Of a stretch of DNA of 64,000 nucleotides, positions 38,997-47,896 are shown piece by piece. Numbering within the stretch: position 1 is the first letter of the stretch; every line of letters starts with the position of its first letter. The notes beneath the pieces were generated by a model. The model was not told where the DNA came from. It searched no databases and saw only the letters and a list, made by a program, of their open reading frames with translations. Made by a program: the position numbers and the translations under genes. Source of the stretch: PWQG01 sp040882255 (GTDB taxonomy: Bacteria > Pseudomonadota > Gammaproteobacteria > Pseudomonadales > Pseudohongiellaceae); NCBI GenBank assembly GCA_040882255.1, contig JBBEBP010000014.1:58741-122740 (forward strand), given 5' to 3'.

Positions 38997-39311
38997 TCAC
39001 CGCAGCGAATAATGAACTGATTCAGTGCTGCTGGCCAGTCCCGCATCCGTAGCGGGTCTGGCCGGTGACGACAACGAATCAAGAGGTCCATCGTGAAGAA
39101 TAACCGCATCGTTTCCATTACACCAATGGCGTGAAAGCCTCCCCCCCTGCAGCCCGAGGCGCCAGGGAGCGACGCCGCTCGACTCAATATCATTGCCAGT
39201 GCTGGTCAGCAGCAGTTTCCCCTGGGGCCCCCGCTGGAGCTGGAAGTCGCATCGCTCGGCGAGTTGGCGGACAAGTTGAGCCGGCGATAGTGTGAAATAA
39301 TGGTTGAACAT
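38997..39311 (-). other. Weak ORF in a 508-bp gap
   Basis: The gap 38843-39351 holds no clear gene. One 104-codon minus-strand frame begins FTLSPAQLVRQLAERCDFQLQRGPQGKLLL, loosely like a TubC-type docking helix pair, but it has no ribosome binding site and loses resemblance after 45 residues. It may be a remnant. Confidence 0.2.
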
Positions 39312-39351
39312 TCCGGAAGCTGTCACCGGTAAACGACAAAGGAGAAACCCC

Positions 39352-41799
39352 ATGCGGCCCACCCTGTTCCTGACCGCCTTGCTGTCGTGTGCCGTGCACG
39401 CTCAATCCTTCGACCTGCAAGCCCATCGTGGCGGAACAGGCCTGGTCACCGAAAGTACCCTGGAGGCTTTTGGCAATGCGCTGGAGCTGGGCGTCAGCAC
39501 GCTGGAGCTGGACACCCAGGTCAGTGAAGACGGTTATGTGGTGGTGACACACGACCGGCAGGTGCTCGGTCACCGCTGCATGGATACCGGGCCGGCCACC
39601 GCCGGCGATCCCGAGTATCCGTATGTCGGCAAGTACATCAGGAACCTGCACTGGGATCAGATCCGCACCCTGGACTGCGGGTCGCAGCGCACCGAGCCGC
39701 ATGCCGGCCAGCAGGTCGTGCCCGGCGTGCGTATGGTGTTGCTCAGTGAGGTATTCGAACTGGTCAAACGCTACCGGGCCCATGATGTGACGCTCAATAT
39801 CGAGACCAAGATCGAGGCCGGTGCGCCGCATGAAACGGCGCCGCGTGACGAGTTTGTGGCCGCTGTCATCGGGCAGATTCGACAGCACCGGATGCACAGG
39901 CAGGTCACCATCCAGAGCTTCGACTGGGGCGCGTTGATGTGGGTCAGGGAACTGGCGCCCGAATTGCCCGTTGTCGCCCTGTCCAATGGGCAGTCTTTTC
40001 TGCAGTGCGGTATGCCCGGCGCGTCTCCCTGGACCGGCGGTATCGACATGGACGACTTCGATTGCAATCTGCCGGCTGCTGCGGCCTCGTTCGGCGCCGA
40101 TGCGATCTCACCGGTACACGGTCTGCCGCAAGACGGGGTGATCAGCGATGCCGACTACCAGCCTTTCACCACGGCAGAGATGGTCGAGGAGGCACACGAG
40201 CTGGGTATGCAGGTGATTCCCTGGACCGTGAACGACACCGCCACCATGGCCCATCTGATAGGGCTCGGCGTGGACGGCATCATCACGGATTATCCTGACC
40301 GGTTGCGAGAGACGATGCAGGCACGGGGCATGACATTGCCGCCATCCCGTGAAGCGCCTCGTGTCACTAATCCGGGTGAGGTCAGGGAAACGGGCATCCT
40401 TGCGCTGCAACAGCAGATGGCCGAGGGCACACTGAGCGCCGCACAGCTGCTGGACAACTACCTGGCCCGGATCGAGGCCTATGATCAGCAAGGCCCGCAG
40501 CTTAATACCATCCTGCGTTTCAATGACAGCGCCCGCGAACAGGCGCGGGCACTGGATGCCGAGCGTCAGCGCAGCGGCCCGCGCAGCCTGCTGCACGGCA
40601 TCCCGGTCGTGATCAAGGATAACTACAACACCACCGACATGCCCACCACCGGCGCCTCGCGGGCACTGGCCGGTTTTGTGCCCGATGCGGAAGCCACCCA
40701 GGTACGTCTGCTGCGTGAGGCCGGTGCGGTGATCCTGGCCAAAACCAATCTGCACGAATTTGCCTACGGCATCACCACCATCAGCTCGCTGGGAGGTCAG
40801 ACCCGCAATCCGTATGACCCGGCGCACGTGCCGGGTGGCTCCAGCGGTGGTACGGCGGCGGCCGTGGCGGCCAGTTTTGCCGCTACCGGCATGGGTTCGG
40901 ACACCTGCGGTTCCATCCGTATACCGGCCGCTTTCAACAATCTGGTGGGCCTGCGTCCTACCAAGGGGCTGAGCAGCATCTACGGAGTCATGCCTCTGGC
41001 CCATACCCAGGATGTTGCCGGCCCGCTGGCAAGAAGCGTTGAGGATCTGGCGATCGTGCTGGACCTCACCGTGGGCTACGACCCGCTGGACCCCGACACG
41101 GCGCTGATGCGTGAGCGTGATGACGTGCTGTTTTCCGCAGCGCTGGGGAGCGCGTCCTTGCAGGGTCTGCGCATCGGCAGGCTGGACGGCTACCTGGCGG
41201 AGGCAGAACCGGCAGTACAGGCGCTGTTTCAGCAGGCCTTTTCCCGGCTGCAAGCGCTGGGCGCAGAGATCGTCGATATCAGCATACCCGACAGGGTGCA
41301 GCTGATTGGCAATTCAGGATTGATCGGTCACGAATTCGAAGCGGACCTGGATGTCTATCTGAAAACCTTTGGCAGCACGCAGTACAGTTCCCTGGAGGAA
41401 ATTGTTGCCGCTGACCTGCACCACGAGGCAGTCGACCGCTTGCTCCGTCGAAGCGCGGCCGGCGAACAGGACACGGCGCGCTATCTCGAAGCCACAGCCG
41501 CCCGGGAGGATCTGCAACATGCCATCAATACAGTGATGGATGCCGAGCGACTGGATGTGATTGCGTATCCGCCGATCTCGGCGTTACCGGTACGGATTGG
41601 TGAAAACCAGCCCGGTAACAATTGCAGTCTGAGCGGCAATTCGGGCTTTCCGGCCCTGTCATTGCCAATCGGTTTCAGTGATTCCGGCCTGCCCATGGGC
41701 ATCGAGCTATTGGGTCGTCATCTGAGCGATACAGCGCTGCTGGCCGTCGGCTATGCCATCGAGCAGTCCTGGCCCCGGCGCCGTGCACCGGTCTATTGA
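39352..41799 (+). CDS. Exported fusion of glycerophosphodiester phosphodiesterase and amidase-signature enzyme
   Basis: 815 residues with a signal peptide (LFLTALLSCAVHA). Domain 1 (about 20-330) is GDPD: catalytic AHRGG, the metal-binding TLELDTQVSEDG and the second His in VVVTHD, and IITDYPD near the end. Domain 2 (about 350-815) is an amidase-signature enzyme: catalytic Lys in VVIKDN, the serine pair in GGSSGGTAAAV and GSDTCGSIRIPAA, and SGFPALSLPIGF near the C-terminus. Both active sites look complete. AAAGGAG precedes the ATG. Separate GDPD and amidase proteins are common; I do not know this fusion. Frame is continuous with no shift at the junction. Confidence 0.9.
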   Translation: MRPTLFLTALLSCAVHAQSFDLQAHRGGTGLVTESTLEAFGNALELGVSTLELDTQVSEDGYVVVTHDRQVLGHRCMDTGPATAGDPEYPYVGKYIRNLHWDQIRTLDCGSQRTEPHAGQQVVPGVRMVLLSEVFELVKRYRAHDVTLNIETKIEAGAPHETAPRDEFVAAVIGQIRQHRMHRQVTIQSFDWGALMWVRELAPELPVVALSNGQSFLQCGMPGASPWTGGIDMDDFDCNLPAAAASFGADAISPVHGLPQDGVISDADYQPFTTAEMVEEAHELGMQVIPWTVNDTATMAHLIGLGVDGIITDYPDRLRETMQARGMTLPPSREAPRVTNPGEVRETGILALQQQMAEGTLSAAQLLDNYLARIEAYDQQGPQLNTILRFNDSAREQARALDAERQRSGPRSLLHGIPVVIKDNYNTTDMPTTGASRALAGFVPDAEATQVRLLREAGAVILAKTNLHEFAYGITTISSLGGQTRNPYDPAHVPGGSSGGTAAAVAASFAATGMGSDTCGSIRIPAAFNNLVGLRPTKGLSSIYGVMPLAHTQDVAGPLARSVEDLAIVLDLTVGYDPLDPDTALMRERDDVLFSAALGSASLQGLRIGRLDGYLAEAEPAVQALFQQAFSRLQALGAEIVDISIPDRVQLIGNSGLIGHEFEADLDVYLKTFGSTQYSSLEEIVAADLHHEAVDRLLRRSAAGEQDTARYLEATAAREDLQHAINTVMDAERLDVIAYPPISALPVRIGENQPGNNCSLSGNSGFPALSLPIGFSDSGLPMGIELLGRHLSDTALLAVGYAIEQSWPRRRAPVY

Positions 41800-41965
41800 G
41801 TCGGAACCAGCCGGATAAATAGAGGCTCCTTAATGAGCAGGTGACCCGTCCCGCGTTTGTCGTGGCTTCCATTTCCTTAGAGGATGGAATACTGTTGAAA
41901 ACCGCTTGATCCAGCCTTACGTATTGCCGTAGTGAGTACATTAATTCAACAGGAATAGAGAGATT

Positions 41966-42505
41966 ATGACCGACCAACCGTTTCTGACCGACGTCAAAAC
42001 CCTCCGCGAGAGGGCCCGCAAGCACATCGAGCAGGGCGCCGTTACCGAGGGCTACGGTGCCAACCGCGATAATGTGGTTAAAATCCTCAATGAAGCCCTG
42101 GCGACGGAAATCGTCTGTATATTGCGTTACAAGAGCCACTATTTCCGGGCCGAAGGCATCAATGCCAATGTGGCGGCGCAGGAATTCCTGGAGCATGCGG
42201 AGCAGGAGCAACAGCACGCCGACTGGCTGGCCGAGCGCATCGTGCAGCTGGGCGGCAGCCCGAACTTCTCACCGGAAGGGCTTCAGTCCCGAGCCCACGC
42301 CGAATTCGTCGAGGGCGACACCTTGCGGGATATGGTGGTGGAAGACCTGGTAGCCGAGCGTATCGCCATCGACAGTTACCGGGAAATCGCCCGCTATCTG
42401 GGCGACCAGGACCCCACCACACGCCGCATCATCGAGGACATCCTGGCCCAGGAAGAGGAGCACGCCGACGATATGGCTGGACTGCTGGAAGGTCTTGATG
42501 CTTGA
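41966..42505 (+). CDS. Ferritin-like (bacterioferritin-type) iron-binding protein
   Basis: 179 residues. A four-helix diiron pattern: ILNEALATEIVCILRYKSHYF, EFLEHAEQEQQHADWLAERI, MVVEDLVAERIAIDSYREIA and DILAQEEEHADDMAGLL provide the Glu and ExxH ligands. It could store iron or protect from peroxide. A gutted copy, with its upstream region, is at 27628-27844. Just after the stop, 42506-42546 resembles 27876-27915, so a scrap of the SMP-30 gene lies here too. Confidence 0.85.
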   Translation: MTDQPFLTDVKTLRERARKHIEQGAVTEGYGANRDNVVKILNEALATEIVCILRYKSHYFRAEGINANVAAQEFLEHAEQEQQHADWLAERIVQLGGSPNFSPEGLQSRAHAEFVEGDTLRDMVVEDLVAERIAIDSYREIARYLGDQDPTTRRIIEDILAQEEEHADDMAGLLEGLDA

Positions 42506-42618
42506 GCATTACTACAATGGTCTGGTGATTCAGGGCGCTGGCGGGTATACCGGAACCGGGCTGGAAAAGCGGCTGACGACCGGGAATACCAGTGATCACG
42601 GTAAGGAGAATGCAGCAG

Positions 42619-43014
42619 ATGCAGTACACCACCAATAAACTCGGAATAGCCGCCTGGATACTGGTAGTACCAGTAACCCTGTTTCTGCTGATGGCGGGAA
42701 CCACAAAGCTACTGGGCGACAACCCCCTGACCAGTATTGACGCCATGGCCCCCTGGGTATTCTGGATCGGCCTGGGTGAAGTGACCGCCGCGATTCTTTT
42801 CGCAGTGCCACGAACGTCGATCATAGGGGCGCTGTTCCTGAGTGCGCACCTGGGCGGGGCTATCCTCTTTCATATTCTGCGAGGGGAGCACTTCTTCGGC
42901 CCGGTGTTGACCAGTTTCTGGTTTCAATCGCTTATGCTAGCCAGCGTCTGGGCCGTGACATTCCTGCGCTATCCGGTGATCATTGCAAATCTTCACCCGT
43001 CCGGTAACGCGTAG
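42619..43014 (+). CDS. DoxX-like membrane protein
   Basis: 131 residues, four predicted helices. The first helix carries LMAGTTKLLGDNP and the second GLGEVTAAILFAVPRTSIIGALFLSAHLGGAI, the DoxX/DUF4267-like layout. Start chosen at the second ATG, which has AAGGAG at 10 bases; the first is only one base away from it. The 3' end overlaps the convergent DUF3159 gene by 35 bp. Confidence 0.75.
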   Translation: MQYTTNKLGIAAWILVVPVTLFLLMAGTTKLLGDNPLTSIDAMAPWVFWIGLGEVTAAILFAVPRTSIIGALFLSAHLGGAILFHILRGEHFFGPVLTSFWFQSLMLASVWAVTFLRYPVIIANLHPSGNA

Positions 43015-43744
43015 ACGATTGCAGTGGTGTCTCGCCGTGAAGCAGGATCGCTCCCGCCACGGCGAGAGTGACTGCGTGCAGCGGCCAGCCCAGCGCAATT
43101 CGAGTTACGGCCAGCCATCCGACCTCGCCGGCGAGGTACAGCGGCAGTTGAACCGCCACCCGGATCACCATCGGCACGAGCAACACAAAGGTCAGGCGAT
43201 TGCCCAGGCGGACGACAGCCGGGTCACGGTACCATCCGGTTGGTTTTTTGAGCACGGCACCGATCAGGTAACCGGCCAGGGGCCGACGAAGAAGGATCGA
43301 CACCGCCAGGGCAACTACCCAGGTACCATTCAGGATGATGTCCGGCAGAAAGGCCGCCTCGGCCTGGCCGGTGAATGCGGCAACAGCCGCCGCGATCGCG
43401 ATCCCGAAAAGCCCGTTGCGCGCAAAACGCGTGGTTGATCGTCGGGCGACCCGCAGTCCCCAGGCGGCTGCCGCAGACCCTAGCGCAGTCACTACGGACG
43501 GGGTGATGTTGTCAGTCGTCAGGTAGACCACCGTGAAGGCCACCAGCGGCAAGGCGGTCTCGATGGAACCGCGCAGGCCACCGAGTGTGGCAACCAGCCT
43601 GTTGAAAACCTCGGCCTCGACGGTAGTTGCCTGATCCCTGGCCGAATGATGAGTCTGGAAAGGTGATTTTGCGATGATGCCTCCATACTGCCTGACTGGC
43701 AGATGCCGTAAGTGATTCTCCTTCTTTAACTCTCCGTCACGCAA
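42980..43744 (-). CDS. DUF3159 family membrane protein
   Basis: 254 residues. About six TMs; the conserved GSIETALPLVAFTVVY, LRVARRS, and the LRRPLAGYLIGAVL..GWYRDPAVVRLGNRLTFVLLVPMVIRVAVQLPLYLAGEVGWLAVTRIALGWPLHA block define the family, common in actinobacteria and of unknown function. The start overlaps the end of the upstream oxidoreductase gene by 19 bp, suggesting coupling. Confidence 0.8.
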   Translation of the reverse strand: MRDGELKKENHLRHLPVRQYGGIIAKSPFQTHHSARDQATTVEAEVFNRLVATLGGLRGSIETALPLVAFTVVYLTTDNITPSVVTALGSAAAAWGLRVARRSTTRFARNGLFGIAIAAAVAAFTGQAEAAFLPDIILNGTWVVALAVSILLRRPLAGYLIGAVLKKPTGWYRDPAVVRLGNRLTFVLLVPMVIRVAVQLPLYLAGEVGWLAVTRIALGWPLHAVTLAVAGAILLHGETPLQSSTRYRTGEDLQ

Positions 43745-45090
43745 CGATCCGGGTCCGCCTCGTCCAGTACCGGGGCGCGATGGCCGGTGCGGATATGGTC
43801 CGCAGCCAGCTTGCCGGCCATGGGACCGCGCCCGAAGCCGGACGAGGACAGGCCGCTGACAATGAACAGGTCCGGCCGCAGGGAGATGCGGCCGATGATG
43901 GGCGCGCCGTCGATGGAAAAGGGCATCACCCCGGCCCAGGTGCGAGCGATGGGCAAGCCGGCGACGAGCGGAATCACCTCGGCGGCATGGCGGCGGTTAA
44001 CCTCGATGCCGGCCGGGTCCGGTGTGGCATTGTAGCCCAGGCTCTCGCGGTCGCCGCCAAAGATGATCTCCCCGTTCCTGCGCTGCCGGCCATAGAGGTG
44101 CCTGGTGGTACGGCGCCCGTTCTTGTGGGTCAGGTTGGGCGGCGTCACCTCGTCCATGCCATTGTCCCGGCTCCAGTTGAGGCTGGACTCGGCGGAACCG
44201 ATGGTGGAGAACACCCGCGGCGGCTGACTGGCAGTGGCCCACATCTGGCCCCGCACCGGCACGATGGGAACGGTCAGGCCCAGCATCTGCGCCACCGGGC
44301 CACACCAGGCGCCGGTGGCCAGCACCAGTCGCTGGCAGCGATACTCGGCCGATTCGGTGCGCACCGCATAGCCGCCGGCCGACAGGGGTTCGATGGCCAC
44401 CACGTTCTGACCGGTGTGGATGCGGGCTCCAGCCAAACCGGCGGCGTGGGCAAAGGCGCGCGTGGACTTGACCGGATCGGCCTGACCGCGCTGAGGCGAG
44501 TACACATAGCCCGCCAGGTCGCCGCTGGCCTCCGGCTCGATGGCGCGGGCTTCCTTCGGGGTCAGCAGTTCGGCCTCGTAACCGCCGGCATGGAGGGCGG
44601 CTACCCGGTCCTGGAAATACTCGTACTGCGCCGGCGTGTGAATGGCGGTAACGGTGCCGGACAGGCGGAACTCCATGTCATAGCCAAGATCCATCTGCAT
44701 GCGCTTGAAGATCTCCACGCCGCCGGCCGTGAGGTAGGACAGCAGATCGGGATCATTACCCCAGCCATAGCCGCCCAGACCACCCATGTTCTGGCCCGAA
44801 GCCTCCGAGGCAATCTCGCCCCGCTCCAGCAGCGTAACATCCACACCTTGCTCCGCCAGGTGAAAGGCGGTGGAAGAGCCGGCGATGCCGCCGCCGATGA
44901 TGAGCACATCGGTCTCGCCGCCGGTCTGCGCGGCCAGGCGGCCAGGGAACACACTGCCCGCGGCCAGGATGCCGAGGCCGGTCAGCACCCGACGCCGACC
45001 GGGGCTGGCGGCCTGCGCCCGCTGCCGATCACCGCCGTTGGCGTTTTCACTATCACTGCTCTTTTTCTTGTCATTGTTGCCTGTGCGCAT
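43726..45090 (-). CDS. FAD-dependent oxidoreductase, DadA-like, with Tat-type signal
   Basis: 454 residues. The N-terminus has a twin-arginine signal (GRRRVLTGLGILAAG ending LAAQ), so the folded flavoprotein should be exported. The mature part starts with DVLIIGGGIAGSSTAFHLAEQGVDVTLLE, the Rossmann FAD site, and ends with IGRISLRPDLFIVSGLSSSGFGRGPMAGKLAADHI as in D-amino acid dehydrogenase/glycine oxidase relatives. Substrate unknown, probably an amine or amino acid. Confidence 0.85.
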   Translation of the reverse strand: MRTGNNDKKKSSDSENANGGDRQRAQAASPGRRRVLTGLGILAAGSVFPGRLAAQTGGETDVLIIGGGIAGSSTAFHLAEQGVDVTLLERGEIASEASGQNMGGLGGYGWGNDPDLLSYLTAGGVEIFKRMQMDLGYDMEFRLSGTVTAIHTPAQYEYFQDRVAALHAGGYEAELLTPKEARAIEPEASGDLAGYVYSPQRGQADPVKSTRAFAHAAGLAGARIHTGQNVVAIEPLSAGGYAVRTESAEYRCQRLVLATGAWCGPVAQMLGLTVPIVPVRGQMWATASQPPRVFSTIGSAESSLNWSRDNGMDEVTPPNLTHKNGRRTTRHLYGRQRRNGEIIFGGDRESLGYNATPDPAGIEVNRRHAAEVIPLVAGLPIARTWAGVMPFSIDGAPIIGRISLRPDLFIVSGLSSSGFGRGPMAGKLAADHIRTGHRAPVLDEADPDRCVTES

Positions 45091-45271
45091 GTTGCCCCCT
45101 CGCTGCTGCTTGCCGTGTCGATTCGCCAGGCCTGATGGCTCTGGATCTCGTTCTCACTGCAACTTTTATACTCTTTATACTGCATGCCCTGCAATGCAAT
45201 GGCCCGGGAGCGCATATCCCGACAACATGAGCGGGACGCCGACTTCGGTGCTGTAACAGCGCCACCAGAAT

Positions 45272-45309
45272 CGACAATGCCCTGATCGGGTGATACCTTT
45301 TGTCTTTCC
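45272..45309 (+). repeat. GGACAA-N14-GATACC element, copy 2
   Basis: CGACAA at 45272 and GATACC at 45292, followed by TTTTGTCTTTCC. It lies 25-52 bp before the possible starts (45322, 45349) of the exported decarboxylase-like gene. Confidence 0.55.
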
Positions 45310-45321
45310 CGTACCCTTCAG

Positions 45322-46131
45322 ATGACACGCTACGTGCGCAGGTTTTTTATGAACTCGATACGATCCATTTTTACCTGGCTGGTGTTCGTTGCAGCAGCGT
45401 GCGCGTCAGTCGCTTTCCCGGCCGCCGTCTCTGCCAGTGACTCCAGTGAATACGAAGAATGGAGCGCGGAAACCCGCATGTCACTTGCCATGCGCGTCAA
45501 TGGGGACGCGGTCCGGTCGCTGCTGCCCGAGGACTGGACAGTTGCCGCTGCCGCCGAGGCACCGGAGCAGGTCAATCTGACGGTTACCTTCATGGATCGT
45601 CACTTGATTCTGGACCCGCAAGGCCAGCCGGTCGGCACCGGCAGCAGCCGCTATATGGTGCTGTCGGTGCTGGCGCGCAATGCGCAAGGCGAAAGCAGTA
45701 TACTGATCATCAACGGGATCTCCCCGGAAGGCACGGGAGCCTACGAGGTCTATCAACCGGCTGTTGTCGCGAGGGCAGAGCGGTCGTTGAACGGGCAGGG
45801 CGACAGCAACCCGCGTGTGGAGGAAAACTGGGAAATGGTGGCCGACAGCGGGGATGCCGTCAGTTTGACCTTGCGTTATCAGCAAGCGGTACCGACAAGA
45901 CGGCAGTCGAGCGTTGTTATCCGCTCCGGCAAGAACACTGGCTACACCCGTACCTACACCATAGATCAGGCCAATGATGCGCTGGGTGTGCCAGGTGTTG
46001 CAGACAGCCGTATCGAGTCATTCCGCTTTGCAGCAGAAGGACCGCTATTCTCCCGTCTGTTCGATGGCAACGAAGTGATCACCGGAGTGACGTCCACGCC
46101 GTGGTATAACCGGGAAATAACCATCCCCTGA
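45322..46131 (+). CDS. Exported protein resembling the acetoacetate decarboxylase fold
   Basis: 269 residues from the first ATG or 260 from the ATG at 45349. Signal peptide with FTWLVFVAAACASVAFPAAVSA. The mature part resembles ADC-like beta-barrel proteins (RMSLAMRVNGDAVRSLLPEDW, VNLTVTFMDRH, YMVLSVLARNAQGE, YEVYQPAV), but I cannot find the catalytic lysine pair. Function unknown. A GATACC element lies just upstream. Confidence 0.6.
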   Translation: MTRYVRRFFMNSIRSIFTWLVFVAAACASVAFPAAVSASDSSEYEEWSAETRMSLAMRVNGDAVRSLLPEDWTVAAAAEAPEQVNLTVTFMDRHLILDPQGQPVGTGSSRYMVLSVLARNAQGESSILIINGISPEGTGAYEVYQPAVVARAERSLNGQGDSNPRVEENWEMVADSGDAVSLTLRYQQAVPTRRQSSVVIRSGKNTGYTRTYTIDQANDALGVPGVADSRIESFRFAAEGPLFSRLFDGNEVITGVTSTPWYNREITIP

Positions 46132-46171
46132 TACCCGGCGCGTGGGTGGCGCATCATACTGGAGGGCCTCT

Positions 46172-47029
46172 ATGGAAACCGGAATTCTCAACCTCGATCG
46201 CTGGCGCGAGGCGATCAACGCGTCGTTCGCGCAGTTCGCCGAACAGCTTGCGATTTACCTGCCGCAACTGATGGCCGGCATCGCCACTTTCCTGTTGGGT
46301 TGGCTGTTCGCCTATCTGTTCAGCCGCATCTCTCGTCGCCTGATGGACGGCCTGGACAGCGTCCTCGCCCGGCTCTCCCGCAGCGACCGCGCCACCTCCG
46401 AACGGCTGAAGCACTCCTACGGGCGCATCGTCGAGAGAGTGGTGTTCTGGATGACCATCCTGTTCTTTATTACCGTCAGCGCCAACGTGCTGGGCTGGAC
46501 CCTGTTTTCGCGCTGGCTGGACAGCATCGTCAGTTACCTGCCCGGGCTGCTCACCGGCATTCTCATTATCATGGCAGGCTTCCTGCTGGGCCATATCACC
46601 AGGTCCGCCATCATGACCACCACGCTCAAGGCGGGCATGGGCCAGAGCTCGATGATGTCGCGTTCGGCGCAGGTGATCATTGTCCTGAGCGCCATCATCA
46701 TCGGCGTCGAGCAGATCGGCCTGGACGTCAATTTTCTCAGCACCCTCATCATCGTTATCACCGGCACCCTGGTCGCCGGCGCCGCCCTGGCCTTCAGCCT
46801 TGGTGCCCGCACCCTGGTCGCCAACCTGTTGGGCGCTCAGTACTCGCGCAAGTACTGCCGCATCGGCGAGCACCTGAAGCTGGGGGACATAGAGGGCGAG
46901 GTGGTGGAGATCGCGCAGCTGTTCATCGTCCTGGATACCGGCAATGGCCGCGCCGTGGTGCCAGCCAGGCTGTTTCAGGAGCTGGTCAGCGTGCACAGTA
47001 GCGTCCATGCTGAAGATGCCCGGGAGTAG
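46172..47029 (+). CDS. MscS-family mechanosensitive channel (small)
   Basis: 285 residues. An amphipathic start, TM near 32-55, TM near 95-120, then TM near 128-155 and 175-200, ending in the pore helix ALAFSLGARTLVANLLG and the MscS beta-domain (IGEHLKLGDIEGEVVEIAQLFIVLDTGNGRAVVPARLF). GGAGG precedes the ATG. Its stop abuts the next gene, so it is the first gene of a three-gene operon with two MgtE-related genes. Confidence 0.85.
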   Translation: METGILNLDRWREAINASFAQFAEQLAIYLPQLMAGIATFLLGWLFAYLFSRISRRLMDGLDSVLARLSRSDRATSERLKHSYGRIVERVVFWMTILFFITVSANVLGWTLFSRWLDSIVSYLPGLLTGILIIMAGFLLGHITRSAIMTTTLKAGMGQSSMMSRSAQVIIVLSAIIIGVEQIGLDVNFLSTLIIVITGTLVAGAALAFSLGARTLVANLLGAQYSRKYCRIGEHLKLGDIEGEVVEIAQLFIVLDTGNGRAVVPARLFQELVSVHSSVHAEDARE

Positions 47030-47035
47030 ATGGCC

Positions 47036-47896
47036 ATGGCTGAAATTGCGGCGACTGACAACCCGGCACTGGCGCTGACCTTCATCAGGTCCTACCCGGC
47101 AGCTGCGGCCCGTTTGCTGGAAGGCCAGGAGGCCGGGCAGACGGCGGCCCTGATCAATGCAGTGCCGATCCGACAGCTCGACGGGCTGGTTCCGGGGATG
47201 CTGCCGTTCTATGTGGGCCAGGTCTGTGCGCACCTGAATCCCGAGCGTGCCGCCAGCCTGCTGGGAGAAACCGATCCCAGCTATATCGCCGCCGTGTTGC
47301 GTAATATGCCGAAGCAACTACAGAGCAGGATTCTGGGACACCTCCCAAAAACCCGCCGCAGCGAGGCGCTGTTGTTGCTGAACTTCAACGAAAACGAAGT
47401 GGGCAGCCGCATGACGCCGCACATCGTCCCGCTGCCGGAAGACAGCGACGTTGTGTCGGCCCGGGAGTATATCCGCAAGGGCGAGCTGTTCGACCGGAGC
47501 GACAGGCTGTTCGTAGTCAATCGCCAGCGGCTGTTGGTAGGTAACGTGAGTTACCAGGCGCTTGTTCAGGCAAGGAAAAAGGATGACTTCCGCAAGCTCA
47601 TTAACTATTCCAATGATGCACTGTTGTCCCGTATGACCATCCAGACAGCCTTTCAGTATCCGGCCTGGTCCGGTACCGACACCATGCCGGTAGTCAATCG
47701 CAATCAACAGTTCGTCGGCGCCATTCGGCATGTGGACCTGCGCAGCGCGCTCGAACAGCTGAGCCGAAGCACCGATTCCGACACTGGCGACAGTCCGCTG
47801 GCCGGACTGGCGTCGGCCTATGGCAATACCTTTCTTGCGCTGTTCAATACTGTGGAAGCGGTCCTCACCGACAGCCGGGACAAGGGAGACAAGTAA
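47036..47896 (+). CDS. Cytosolic MgtE-like protein: N domain plus CBS-like region, no channel
   Basis: 286 residues. The MgtE N-domain superhelix (about 25-130, with IAAVLRNMPKQLQSRILGHLPKTRRSEALLLL) is followed by a degenerate CBS pair (about 135-255: GSRMTPHIVPLPEDSDVVSAREYIRKG and MPVVNRNQQFVGAIRHVDL). There are no transmembrane helices. It stops inside the start of mgtE (1-base overlap). It is probably a regulatory partner for that channel; this is inference. The ATG at 47030 is possible but too near the GGGAG. Confidence 0.75.
   Translation: MAEIAATDNPALALTFIRSYPAAAARLLEGQEAGQTAALINAVPIRQLDGLVPGMLPFYVGQVCAHLNPERAASLLGETDPSYIAAVLRNMPKQLQSRILGHLPKTRRSEALLLLNFNENEVGSRMTPHIVPLPEDSDVVSAREYIRKGELFDRSDRLFVVNRQRLLVGNVSYQALVQARKKDDFRKLINYSNDALLSRMTIQTAFQYPAWSGTDTMPVVNRNQQFVGAIRHVDLRSALEQLSRSTDSDTGDSPLAGLASAYGNTFLALFNTVEAVLTDSRDKGDK

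Noticed and set aside
43780..45135. 451-codon plus-strand open frame opposite the FAD oxidoreductase
   Set aside because: No recognisable domain; the minus strand has Tat signal and Rossmann motif.
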